Assembly: GCA_947452555.1 (NCBI GenBank)
Contig: CANGDH010000004.1
Coordinates: 117,553 to 181,552, forward strand
Length of the DNA: 64,000 nucleotides
Direction: 5' to 3'
Origin: Bacteroidota bacterium
GTDB taxonomy: Bacteria; Bacteroidota; Bacteroidia; Chitinophagales; Chitinophagaceae
Shown: positions 8,941-17,526 of the stretch, piece by piece
Layout: the number at the start of each line of letters is the position of its first letter
How positions within the stretch are numbered: the stretch's first letter is position 1
Notes under the pieces: model-generated
Database searches by the model: none
What the model saw: only the letters and a program-made list of their open reading frames with translations
Told to the model about the DNA's origin: nothing
Program-made: the position numbers and the translations under genes

Positions 8941-9047
8941 AAAATTCGTATTAATATGATAAAGCAATTTAAGCTATAATAACGAAAGGAATAGTGATAT
9001 TGTTCATTCGTAAAAATTATTCCCCGTATTGCTAAATTTTTTATAAT

Positions 9048-9086
9048 TTAACGTAGTCATTAATTAACGATTATTAATATTTAACG
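9048..9086 (+). repeat. Three TTAACG hexamers upstream of the oxidoreductase gene
   Basis: TTAACG occurs at 9048-9053, 9064-9069 and 9081-9086, with steps of 16 and 17 bases, ending 7 bases before the start codon at 9094. The array could be a binding site for a regulator or chance in an AT-rich leader. Confidence 0.3.
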
Positions 9087-9093
9087 AATTGCT

Positions 9094-10548
9094 ATGTCCA
9101 AGAAAAAATCAGATAATTCTAGGAGAGATTTTATTAAAAACGCCTCGCTTGCAATGGGTGGTTTTTATATCTTACCAAGACACGTATTAGGTGGAAAAGG
9201 ATTTATCGCCCCAAGTGATAAATTACAAATTGCAGGTATTGGTGCCGGCGGAAAAGGAGAAGGTGACTTATGGTCATTCTACAATAGTGGAAAAGCAGAT
9301 ATCGCTTTTTTATGTGATGTAGATGAGCGTCAAACTGCTAAAAGCCGTGAGCGTTATCCTAAAGCAAAAGTGTATACAGACTATAGAGAGATGTTAGAAA
9401 AAGAAGCGAAACATATTGATGCCGTTTCTGTTTCAACTCCCGACCATATGCATGCTGTTCAAGCAATGGCTGCAATGCAATTAAAAAAGCACGTATATGT
9501 TCAAAAGCCAATGGCACATGATATTTACGAAGCACGTATGATGACTAAAGCTGCACACGATCATAATGTAGTCACTCAAATGGGTAACCAAGGATCTTCT
9601 GGTGACGGTGTTCGTATGTTACAAGACTGGCATCAAGCTGGTCTAATTGGAGATATTCATACTATTTATTGTTATACCGACAGGCCAGTATGGCCTCAAG
9701 GCGTTATGCGTCCAACAACTAATTCACCAATCCCAGCTGGATTGAATTTTGATTTATGGTTAGGCACCGCTCCTCAAAGAGATTATTTTGATGGCTTATT
9801 ACCATTTAACTGGAGAGGATGGTGGGATTACGGTACCGGCGCATTAGGTGATATGGCTTGTCATATTATGGCTCCTGCATTTGCAGTAGCTGGTTTAGGA
9901 TACCCTATTGCTGCAGAATGTAGTGTTGCAACTAGATACACTGCACCTTGGCAAAGACTAAATGCACCAGATAGTGGACCAATGTCTTCTCATATCATTT
10001 TAACTTTTAAAGGTCAAAATGGTAAACCAGATATTAAATTACATTGGATGGACGGTGGAATTCAACCAGAAAGACCAGCAGAATTAGGACCTAACGAAGT
10101 GATGGGTGATGGTGGTAATGGAGTGATTTTTGAAGGAACCAAAGGAAAAATGATGGCAGGAACTTATGGAGTAAACCCACAATTGTTACCTACCAACTTA
10201 ACGAATACTACAAAAGTGCCTCAAATTATTGAAAGAGTTAAAGGAGGTGCCGAGGGGCATTATGCAGCATGGGTGGAAGCTTGTATTGCAGGTCCAGGAA
10301 GTAGAGAAGCTAAAATGTTAAGTTCTCATTTTGATATTGCAGGACCTTTAACAGAGTCTGTATTAATGGGCAACTTAGCTATTAGAAGTTATGACGTTAA
10401 AGTGAATGATAAGAAAGGATTAACTACTTATCCAGGACGTAATATTCAATTATTATGGGATGGTCCAAATATGAAAATTACTAATTTCGATCCAGCGAAC
10501 CAGTTCGTTAAAAGAACGTATCGCGACGGTTGGTCATTGGGCGTTTAA
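9094..10548 (+). CDS. Tat-exported Gfo/Idh/MocA family oxidoreductase
   Basis: A 484-residue protein with a twin-arginine leader (NSRRDFIKNASLAMGG, residues 8-23), so it is probably folded in the cytoplasm with its NAD(P) cofactor and exported to the periplasm. The Rossmann motif is GIGAGGKG (near 50), followed by VSTPDHMHA and QKPMAHD, a variant of the family EKP motif. The C-terminal alpha/beta domain carries GALGDMACHIM, whose His is the usual active-site residue. Family members oxidise or reduce sugar hydroxyls; the context suggests C3 oxidation of a glycoside. A strong terminator follows. Confidence 0.9.
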   Translation: MSKKKSDNSRRDFIKNASLAMGGFYILPRHVLGGKGFIAPSDKLQIAGIGAGGKGEGDLWSFYNSGKADIAFLCDVDERQTAKSRERYPKAKVYTDYREMLEKEAKHIDAVSVSTPDHMHAVQAMAAMQLKKHVYVQKPMAHDIYEARMMTKAAHDHNVVTQMGNQGSSGDGVRMLQDWHQAGLIGDIHTIYCYTDRPVWPQGVMRPTTNSPIPAGLNFDLWLGTAPQRDYFDGLLPFNWRGWWDYGTGALGDMACHIMAPAFAVAGLGYPIAAECSVATRYTAPWQRLNAPDSGPMSSHIILTFKGQNGKPDIKLHWMDGGIQPERPAELGPNEVMGDGGNGVIFEGTKGKMMAGTYGVNPQLLPTNLTNTTKVPQIIERVKGGAEGHYAAWVEACIAGPGSREAKMLSSHFDIAGPLTESVLMGNLAIRSYDVKVNDKKGLTTYPGRNIQLLWDGPNMKITNFDPANQFVKRTYRDGWSLGV

Positions 10549-10574
10549 TTTTAATATTAGATTTATTTTTTTAC

Positions 10575-10607
10575 AATCCCTCTCGATTCATCGGGAGGGA
10601 TTTTTTG
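10575..10607 (+). terminator. Rho-independent terminator after the Gfo/Idh/MocA gene
   Basis: A 13-bp stem with one G-T wobble (AATCCCTCTCGAT against ATCGGGAGGGATT) followed by TTTT. The core CCTCTCGAT/TCGGGAGG is shared with the terminator at 21713-21742. Confidence 0.85.
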
Positions 10608-10716
10608 TTGGGTAATTTTTAAACCAAACTTTACATTTCCAAAGCCATTTATAAAAAACGTATCTTCATGAATAGAAATTTTTTTATTAAAAGTAATTAG
10701 CACTATAAAATAAGTT

Positions 10717-11895
10717 ATGGAAAATTTAGCCAGTCAGTTTTTATTAAGAAAGGATATTAACTTTTTAAATTTTGGCTCTTTTGGAGCCACTCCCAAACTC
10801 GTATTTGATTATTATCAACAGTGGCAAAAAGTATTGGAGGCAGAGCCTGTTCAATTTATTGCCTTTGACGGTCCTGAATATTTATCTACTTCAAGAGCTG
10901 CTTTAGCAAAATTTATTCACTGCGAAGACAAAGACGATTTAGTATACATAACTAACCCTTCATTTGGTATAAATATCATTGCAAAAAGTTTTCCCTTAGA
11001 AGCAGGCGATGAAATTTTAGCAACCGATATTGAATATGGCGCTTGTGATAGAACTTGGGATTATTATTGTGAACAAAAAAAAGCAATTTACAAAAGACAA
11101 AAAATAAGTTTACCTATAACTACCAAAGAGCAATTTATTGAAGACTTCTTTAAAGGTTTGACGCCTAAAACAAAAGCAATTTTTATTAGTCATATTACGA
11201 GTGCTACTGCATTAATTTTTCCCGTTAAAGAAATATGTGAAATTGCAAAATCAAAAGGCTTGATAACCATTATTGACGGAGCTCATGCGCCAGCACAAGT
11301 GGATTTAAAAATCAACGAATTACAAGTAGACTTTTATGTTGGAGCTTGTCATAAATGGATGATGGCTCCGAAAGGCGCTAGTTTTTTGTACGCACATAAA
11401 AGCGTTCAACATCTATGTGAACCTTTAGTAGTTAGCTGGGGGTATAAAGCAGCCAAGCCTTCAGCATCTAAATTTTTAGATTATCATCAAATGATTGGCA
11501 CTAGGGACTTCTCTGCATTTTTAGCGGTCACTATGAGTATCATATTTATGCATGAAAATAATTGGCCAACTGTATCAAAAAAATGTCATGAAATAGTTTT
11601 AGCGAATGCACCCATATTTTATGAGTTATTAGGTACGCAACCAATTAGTCCATTAACGAATGAATGGATTGGACAAATGATAAGCATTCCTATTAAAACA
11701 AAAGAACCCGAAGTATTACAAAGAAAACTATACAAAGAGTTTAATATAGAAATCCCCATTATGCGTCAAGGAGATGATATTTATATGAGATACTCTATCA
11801 ATGCATTTAATACTGTTCAAAATTTAGAAGCATTGTATACTGCACTGAGTACTATTATTAAAACAACTAATTTGATTGAAGTAAGCAAGCACTAA
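10717..11895 (+). CDS. Aminotransferase class V-fold PLP-dependent enzyme
   Basis: A 392-residue cytoplasmic PLP enzyme of the class V fold, closest in style to the isopenicillin-N-epimerase/cysteine-desulfurase-like group. The PLP-contacting IIDGAHAPAQVD gives Asp187 and His190, and the Schiff-base lysine is Lys213 in GACHKWMM. The N-terminal NFGSFGATP motif is typical of the CefD-like subgroup. No conserved desulfurase cysteine loop is evident. Substrate unknown. It is monocistronic, bounded by terminators on both sides. Confidence 0.85.
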   Translation: MENLASQFLLRKDINFLNFGSFGATPKLVFDYYQQWQKVLEAEPVQFIAFDGPEYLSTSRAALAKFIHCEDKDDLVYITNPSFGINIIAKSFPLEAGDEILATDIEYGACDRTWDYYCEQKKAIYKRQKISLPITTKEQFIEDFFKGLTPKTKAIFISHITSATALIFPVKEICEIAKSKGLITIIDGAHAPAQVDLKINELQVDFYVGACHKWMMAPKGASFLYAHKSVQHLCEPLVVSWGYKAAKPSASKFLDYHQMIGTRDFSAFLAVTMSIIFMHENNWPTVSKKCHEIVLANAPIFYELLGTQPISPLTNEWIGQMISIPIKTKEPEVLQRKLYKEFNIEIPIMRQGDDIYMRYSINAFNTVQNLEALYTALSTIIKTTNLIEVSKH

Positions 11896-11906
11896 TTATT
11901 ATACTA

Positions 11907-11941
11907 AAAGAAATGGCCTCCAAATTGAAGGCCATTTCTTT
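11907..11941. terminator. Bidirectional terminator between convergent genes
   Basis: A perfect 12-bp inverted repeat, AAAGAAATGGCC and GGCCATTTCTTT, with an 11-base loop. A-rich and T-rich flanks in both directions let it serve the aminotransferase gene (+) and the TIM-barrel gene (-). Confidence 0.8.
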
Positions 11942-11957
11942 GTTCGATAAACTTGAA

Positions 11958-12818
11958 TTACCAAGTCAACGTTTTCATATAAGCTGCATCGTCTTTTGCA
12001 GCGTCTAATTCATTAGTTCCTGTATAAGCTTCTTGCTCTACAATAAAGTATTCCACTCCTTGTTTAGCAACCTTAGGCAATAAAGTTTTGTAGTCAATGG
12101 TCCCTTTGCCAATTATGCAAGACTCATGTCCTTCTGTAGTATTCGTTTTAACTAAATCCTTAACGTGTACTAATTTGAAACGATTAGGAAATTTTTTCAT
12201 ATATGCAATAGGATCTACTCCAGCAGCAATTGTCCAATACATATCCATTTCAAAGTCAACTGTGTCCGGATTCGTTAATTCAATCATAATGTCTTGAGGT
12301 ACTTCCCCATTCATATTCACAAATGAATAATCATGATTATGATATGCAAAACGAATGCCATATTTTTTAGCAATGTCTCCACTTGTATTAAACTCGTCAG
12401 CAAAACGCTTGAAATCATCAATTGATTTTTGTGGACCTTTGTAAGGACAAATTAAATACTTCATTCCAATTTCAGCAGCTTCTGACGCTTTACGATTAAA
12501 GTCTTTTACATTATCACAATGTGCTGAAACTATTTTCATACCTAAGCCGTCCAAGGTTTTTTTGAATTCTGTATTTTTCATGCCCCAAAAAATTCCTTGA
12601 GCACCTTCAAAGCTTTCTATTTGTTTATAGCCACTTGCAGCTAAATGCTTTAGCACTGCAACAGGGTCTTTCGCTAAAGCGTCTTTCACTGACCATAACT
12701 GAATACCAAATTTATTTTGTTTATTAGCCATTGCTAATAGTTCATTGCGAAAGGGCATACTCAACGCAAATCCTGCTAATGCTGAATTACGAAGAAAACT
12801 TCTTCTTGAATTATTCAT
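11958..12818 (-). CDS. Tat-exported sugar phosphate isomerase/epimerase-like TIM barrel
   Basis: A 286-residue xylose-isomerase-like TIM barrel (AP-endonuclease family 2 fold). It has a twin-arginine leader (NSRRSFLRNSALAGFA, from residue 3), so it is likely periplasmic. Putative metal/substrate residues lie in FAYHNHDYSF, DFEMDMYW, KLVHVKDL and FIVEQEAY. Relatives isomerise sugars or cleave 3-keto-glycosides; here the neighbourhood favours a keto-sugar substrate. It has its own upstream region with two AAACGTTT palindromes and is separated from the upstream GMC operon by a terminator. Confidence 0.87.
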   Translation of the reverse strand: MNNSRRSFLRNSALAGFALSMPFRNELLAMANKQNKFGIQLWSVKDALAKDPVAVLKHLAASGYKQIESFEGAQGIFWGMKNTEFKKTLDGLGMKIVSAHCDNVKDFNRKASEAAEIGMKYLICPYKGPQKSIDDFKRFADEFNTSGDIAKKYGIRFAYHNHDYSFVNMNGEVPQDIMIELTNPDTVDFEMDMYWTIAAGVDPIAYMKKFPNRFKLVHVKDLVKTNTTEGHESCIIGKGTIDYKTLLPKVAKQGVEYFIVEQEAYTGTNELDAAKDDAAYMKTLTW

Positions 12819-12840
12819 AAGATAAAATTTAAAATGAATG

Positions 12841-12870
12841 TAAACGTTTTAAATGTAAAGCAAACGTTTG
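12841..12870 (-). promoter_or_regulatory. Twin palindromic operator-like sites upstream of the TIM-barrel gene
   Basis: Two AAACGTTT palindromes (12842-12849 and, extended to CAAACGTTTG, 12861-12870) have centres exactly 20 bp apart. A central CG in an A/T palindrome is typical of LacI-family operators. On the minus strand the TTTG of the distal site followed 18 bases later by TACATTCA resembles a Bacteroidota promoter, so the sites would overlap it. Confidence 0.45.
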
Positions 12871-12885
12871 AAATTGTTGAAAATA

Positions 12886-12923
12886 AAAAAGGCGAGTAAC
12901 TTATTTTTAGCACTCGCCCTTTT
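12886..12923 (-). terminator. Terminator of the GMC oxidoreductase operon
   Basis: On the minus strand AAAAGGGCGAGT pairs with ACTCGCCTTTTT around a 14-base loop (one bulge or mismatch in the stem), and the T-run continues downstream. It lies directly after the stop of the subunit 3 gene. Confidence 0.75.
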
Positions 12924-12932
12924 CTTATTTTT

Positions 12933-13499
12933 TTAGCTGGTAGCCCATGCTTTTTCTCCCTTAACATATGGCACTGAACCTTCAAATTTACCAGGAACTG
13001 CAACATATCTTAATGCTTTAGTAGCTCCTACTTCGGATGTAAAGAATCCTGTAAGTGTTAACTGCTTGAACATGGTGAAATAATGTTTAGGATCTTCTGG
13101 CTTTGCCTTTGCTTGATAGTCCTTAGCTTCTTTGTCTAATGCCACCAATAAATCATGGCGCCCCTTAGCGTCTGCATCCATAAATGATTTACCATTTAAT
13201 TTAGTAGAAGCTTCGTCTAGTTTTTTTAACCCTTCCATAAAAATGGTTTGGTCTTTTGCTTCATAACAATCTGTTACCATTACTTGCATAAACTCACCCA
13301 CTTTAGCTTCTTTAGCTCCTGGAGTTTTAGTTGCAGGTAAAATAGTTTCAGCTACTTCGTTTAAAAAGGAGATATCTTCTTTTGTAAAAGTAACACCTGT
13401 AGTTGCAGTTTTGCAACCAGATAAAAATGCTTCTGCACCTAAAACAGTTCCACCCATAATGATGGCAACTCTTGATAAGGCTTCTCTTCTATTCATCAT
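12933..13499 (-). CDS. Gluconate 2-dehydrogenase subunit 3 family protein
   Basis: A 188-residue small subunit of a flavoprotein dehydrogenase. It has a twin-arginine leader (MNRREALSRVAIIMGG) ending in a lipobox-like FLSGC, so it may be a Tat-exported lipoprotein. The family core follows: the FLNEVAETILPATKTPGAKEA segment near residues 43-65, then a helical domain. It follows the GMC flavoprotein by 35 bp. In known complexes this subunit carries the Tat signal and escorts the catalytic GMC subunit to the periplasm; the same arrangement is inferred here. Confidence 0.88.
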   Translation of the reverse strand: MMNRREALSRVAIIMGGTVLGAEAFLSGCKTATTGVTFTKEDISFLNEVAETILPATKTPGAKEAKVGEFMQVMVTDCYEAKDQTIFMEGLKKLDEASTKLNGKSFMDADAKGRHDLLVALDKEAKDYQAKAKPEDPKHYFTMFKQLTLTGFFTSEVGATKALRYVAVPGKFEGSVPYVKGEKAWATS

Positions 13500-13534
13500 A
13501 ATATTATTATTTAAAAATTTAATAATTAGCGCTA

Positions 13535-15217
13535 TTATAAGTTTCCTTTTTTCAATTCATTAACAGCAAAGTCAACCGCTCTAGCAGTAAACGCCATATA
13601 AGTTAAAGAAGGGTTTACGCAAGAAGCACTTGCCATAAACGCACCGTCAGTAACAAATACGTTAGGGGCATCCCAAACCTGATTGTTTCCGTTCAATACA
13701 GAAGTTTTAGGATCTCTACCCATACGCGCTGTACCCATTTCATGAATTCCACGACCTGGAGTACCGTCACCTTCACGTGCTTGTACGTTTTTAACACCTG
13801 CTTTTTCTAACATTTCTTGTGCATCAACGATGATGTCTTTACGCATTTTCTTTTCGTTGTCTTTCAATTCACAATCAATATTTAAGACATTTAAACCCCA
13901 CTTATCTTTAACTGTTTTGTCCAAGGTTACTTTATTAGTTGGATCTGGCAACATTTCACCAAAGCCACCCATTCCAATGGTCCATCCCCCTGGCTCAGTC
14001 ATAGCGTCTTTGAAATCACCCCCAATACTAAACTCAGCAACTTCATGTTGCCATCCTTGTCTTGTACCACCACCTTGGTAACCAAATCCACGTAAGTAAT
14101 CACGCTTATCTGTACCAACGTTTCTGTAACGAGGAATATAGAAACCATTTGCACGACGTCCAAATGTGTACTGATCTTCAAAGCCTTCCACAGTTCCGCC
14201 AGCACCAATACCTAAATGGTGATCCATTAAGTTTTTACCTAAAGCGTTACTGCTACTACCTAATCCACCTTCCCAAACATCTGTAGCAGAGTTCATTAAT
14301 AACCAAGTACTATTTAAAGTAGAAGCATTTACAAAAATGATTTTTGCTTTGTACTCAATCGTTTTATTTGTTTCAGCGTCTAAAACAGTTACACCGGTTG
14401 CACGCTTTTTATCTTTATCATATTTAATTTCAGTAACAATACTCCAAGGTCTTAATGTCAAATTACCTGTAGCCATTGCTGCTGGTAATGTAGAAGATTG
14501 TGTACTAAAATATCCACCGAATGGACAACCCAACCAACACTTATTTCTAAATTGACATCCTGGACGTCCACCATGAGGTACTGTGATATTAGCCGTACGA
14601 CCAATAATCAAATGACGATCTCCTTTATATATGTCTTTTAATCTTGCAGCAACGTCTTTCTCAACACAAGTCAAGTCCATAGGAGGTAAAAATTGACCGT
14701 CTGGCAAAACTGCCAAACCATCACGATTACCACTAATGCCCGCAAACTTTTCTACATAGTCATACCATGGCTCAATTTCCTTATAACGTACAGGCCAATC
14801 AACCCCCACACCTTCTTTACCATTTGCTTCAAAATCTAAGTCAGACCAACGGTAACTCTGACGACCCCACATTAAAGAACGACCACCTACATGGTATCCT
14901 CTAAACCAATCAAAACGCTTCGTTTCAGTGTAAGGACTTTCTTTATCAACACACCAATAATCTAAATTGGTTTCATTCAAAGGATAATCACGTTTTAAAA
15001 CAGGATAGTCTTCAATCATTTTTTGAGTTCTTCCACCGCGATGTGGATGATCCCAAGCTTCCTTGTTTGCATTAACATAATCTTTGATGTGCTCGATATT
15101 TCTACCACGCTCTAACATCAAAACCTTTAAACCTTTTTCAGTTAACTCTTTTGCAGCCCATCCACCGCTAATTCCAGAGCCAACTACGATTGCGTCATAC
15201 TGTTGTTGATCAGCCAT
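13535..15217 (-). CDS. GMC family oxidoreductase (sugar/glycoside dehydrogenase large subunit)
   Basis: A 560-residue FAD flavoprotein. The FAD-binding motif VVGSGISGGWAA is at residues 11-22, followed by an Asp/Glu-ended strand. The C-terminal half has the GMC active-site HEMGTARMG (catalytic His) and CVNPSLTYMAF (second catalytic Asn). A Cys cluster (GCQFRNKCWLGCPFG) sits mid-protein as in sugar dehydrogenases of this group. It has no export signal and probably travels with subunit 3. Expected to oxidise a sugar or glycoside hydroxyl, plausibly at C3, passing electrons to a cytochrome c. Confidence 0.92.
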   Translation of the reverse strand: MADQQQYDAIVVGSGISGGWAAKELTEKGLKVLMLERGRNIEHIKDYVNANKEAWDHPHRGGRTQKMIEDYPVLKRDYPLNETNLDYWCVDKESPYTETKRFDWFRGYHVGGRSLMWGRQSYRWSDLDFEANGKEGVGVDWPVRYKEIEPWYDYVEKFAGISGNRDGLAVLPDGQFLPPMDLTCVEKDVAARLKDIYKGDRHLIIGRTANITVPHGGRPGCQFRNKCWLGCPFGGYFSTQSSTLPAAMATGNLTLRPWSIVTEIKYDKDKKRATGVTVLDAETNKTIEYKAKIIFVNASTLNSTWLLMNSATDVWEGGLGSSSNALGKNLMDHHLGIGAGGTVEGFEDQYTFGRRANGFYIPRYRNVGTDKRDYLRGFGYQGGGTRQGWQHEVAEFSIGGDFKDAMTEPGGWTIGMGGFGEMLPDPTNKVTLDKTVKDKWGLNVLNIDCELKDNEKKMRKDIIVDAQEMLEKAGVKNVQAREGDGTPGRGIHEMGTARMGRDPKTSVLNGNNQVWDAPNVFVTDGAFMASASCVNPSLTYMAFTARAVDFAVNELKKGNL

Positions 15218-15270
15218 TGTTTAAAATTTATAAGTGTAATTGTTTATTATAAAAAGTTGAATTCGATTTG

Positions 15271-16170
15271 TTAAATGTCGCAGATTGTTACCGCTTGTTG
15301 TAAAGAAGCTAAATGATCTGTATGTGTTGGAATAAATTCATGTGCCACATAACCGGTATATCCTGATGCTTTGATAGCACGCATAATAGCCGGGTAATTT
15401 AATTCCTGTGTATCGTCAATTTCGTGTCTTCCTGGAACGCCTGCTGTGTGATAGTGTCCAAAATATTGATGATTGTTTTGAATTGAACGAATAATATCAC
15501 CCTCATCAATTTGCATGTGATAAATATCAAACAATATTTTAAAATTTGGAGAACCTAAGCGCTTACAAAGTTCAATACCCCAAGCAGACTTGTCTCCCAT
15601 ATAGTCTTTGTGATCAATTCTTGAATTGAATAATTCAATTTGAATGGTAACTCCTTTGGCTTCTGCTAACGGCATAATTTTTTTCAAACCAGTTACACAG
15701 TTGTTCAAACCTGTCTCGTCATCCATTCCATTTCTATTACCTGCAAAACAAATTAAATTTTTATAACCAGCGGCAGCCACTAATTCAATGCCTTCTAAGT
15801 AATCTTTTACCAGCCAATCATGATTTTTTAAATCATTCCAACCCTTGGTTAAACTAGTCTCTCCTGCAGTATAACACATAGAACTATACAATCCATATTG
15901 TTTTGCGATAGGCCACTCATTAGGTTTTAATAAATCAATAGCGCCAAAGCCAATTTGCTTAACTGCTTTACAAAGTTCTTCTAATGGAAATTCACTAAAG
16001 CACCATCTGCAAACGGAATGATTAATATTACCTTTAAAATTAGGATTAGTGATTTCATTTTTGTCGAAAGCCGCCATTACATTTTTAGGAATGGCAACAC
16101 CTGCCGCGAGCGCGGCGGATCCTGACAATACTTGCTTAATAAGCTTTCGTCTGTTAACTAAGTTCGGCAT
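15271..16170 (-). CDS. Tat-exported hydroxypyruvate isomerase-like TIM barrel
   Basis: A 299-residue TIM barrel of the xylose-isomerase-like superfamily. A twin-arginine leader is present (NRRKLIKQVLSGSAALAAG). Probable metal ligands are Glu in IQIELFNSR, Asp and His in LFDIYHMQIDEGD, and Glu in YVAHEFIP; HTAGVPGRHE matches hydroxypyruvate isomerase. It is the first gene of a leftward operon with the GMC oxidoreductase and its subunit 3 (53 bp and 35 bp gaps). Export makes classical hydroxypyruvate isomerase activity unlikely; a keto-sugar isomerase or lyase role is inferred. Confidence 0.87.
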   Translation of the reverse strand: MPNLVNRRKLIKQVLSGSAALAAGVAIPKNVMAAFDKNEITNPNFKGNINHSVCRWCFSEFPLEELCKAVKQIGFGAIDLLKPNEWPIAKQYGLYSSMCYTAGETSLTKGWNDLKNHDWLVKDYLEGIELVAAAGYKNLICFAGNRNGMDDETGLNNCVTGLKKIMPLAEAKGVTIQIELFNSRIDHKDYMGDKSAWGIELCKRLGSPNFKILFDIYHMQIDEGDIIRSIQNNHQYFGHYHTAGVPGRHEIDDTQELNYPAIMRAIKASGYTGYVAHEFIPTHTDHLASLQQAVTICDI

Positions 16171-16343
16171 GGCAATACAATCTTGAATGAGTGTATAAAT
16201 GTAATTTAATTTATAATCTTTTGAAATATTTTTATTCGAAAAATGGTGTTTTTTAAGAAATTATAAGGAAATTGCTTGAGGGTAATCCCTAAAGTGTTAG
16301 TATGACACAATAAAACGATTTCGCAAGCAATAAAACCTTTAAA

Positions 16344-17501
16344 ATGAATAGAAAATTACGCATGGGCATGGTAGGTGGAGGAAAAGACGCCTTTATAGGT
16401 GCCATTCACAGACTCGCTGCCAATATGGACGGATTGATTGAATTAAGTTGTGGTGCATTAAGTATCAATCCAGAAATTGCTGTTGCCTCTGGGGAAGCCT
16501 TATTCTTACCAAAAGAAAGAACTTATTTAACATACGAAGAAATGATCAAGGCGGAAGCAGCTTTGCCAGCAGACAAGCGTATTGATTTTGTGACCATTGT
16601 GACACCTAATTTTGCGCATTTTGCTCCAGCGATGATGGCATTAGATCATGGTTTTAATGTTGTCATTGAAAAACCAATTACTTTTTCACTAGACGAAGCA
16701 AAACAATTAAAACAAAAATTACAAGAAACAGGTTTGACACTTTGTTTGACACATACTTACTCAGGATACCCAATGGTAAAACAGGCTAAGTCCATGGTGC
16801 GCGAAGGTAAATTGGGTAAAATTCGTAAGGTTTGGGTGGAATATCCTCAAGGATGGTTGAGTAGACTTTCTGAAAGAGAAGGTAATGCACAAGCAGCTTG
16901 GAGAACAGATCCAAAAAAATCTGGAAAGAGTTCTGTGATGGGCGACATTGGAACACATGCTGCACATTTAGCAGAATATATTACTGGTGCAAAAATTACT
17001 GATATATGTGCTGAATTAAATACTTTGGTAGAAGGTCGAGTAATGGACGACGACGGCGCTGTAATGTTGAAATTTGACAATGGTGCAAAAGGAGTTTTAA
17101 TGGCTTCTCAAGTTGCTGCAGGCGAAGAGAATGCTTTAAAAATAAGAGTTTACGGAGAGTTAGGTGGCATTGAATGGTTCCAACATGAGCCAAATTCTTT
17201 GCTAGTTAAATGGCTAGACCAACCCTCTCAAATTTTAAGAGCAGGCAGTGCACATTTATCAAGTATCGCTTCTCATAATTGTAGAACTCCGGCTGGACAC
17301 CCAGAAGGATATTTAGAAGCCTTTGCAAATATCTATCGCAATTTTGCATTAACTCTAGGTTGTAAAATAGACGGCACTACTCCTACCGAAGCTATGTTAG
17401 ATTTCCCAGGAGTTGAGGATGGTTTAAGAGGTATGGCATTTATTGATAATGTAGTTTTGTCTGCACATTCAGACCAAAAATGGACACCTAATACCTTTTA
17501 A
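16344..17501 (+). CDS. Gfo/Idh/MocA family oxidoreductase, cytoplasmic
   Basis: A 385-residue NAD(P)-dependent oxidoreductase with no export signal. The Rossmann motif is MVGGGKDAFIG near residue 8; the EKP motif is VIEKPITF near 110; the substrate domain contains MGDIGTHAAHL with the active-site His. The long insertion and GGGKDAFIG form are typical of a Bacteroidota subgroup found in keto-sugar pathways. It is the first gene of a rightward run with a TIM barrel 25 bp downstream, and it is divergent from the Tat-TIM/GMC operon. Confidence 0.9.
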   Translation: MNRKLRMGMVGGGKDAFIGAIHRLAANMDGLIELSCGALSINPEIAVASGEALFLPKERTYLTYEEMIKAEAALPADKRIDFVTIVTPNFAHFAPAMMALDHGFNVVIEKPITFSLDEAKQLKQKLQETGLTLCLTHTYSGYPMVKQAKSMVREGKLGKIRKVWVEYPQGWLSRLSEREGNAQAAWRTDPKKSGKSSVMGDIGTHAAHLAEYITGAKITDICAELNTLVEGRVMDDDGAVMLKFDNGAKGVLMASQVAAGEENALKIRVYGELGGIEWFQHEPNSLLVKWLDQPSQILRAGSAHLSSIASHNCRTPAGHPEGYLEAFANIYRNFALTLGCKIDGTTPTEAMLDFPGVEDGLRGMAFIDNVVLSAHSDQKWTPNTF

Positions 17502-17526
17502 TTAACCCTGCTATAAAAATAAAATA

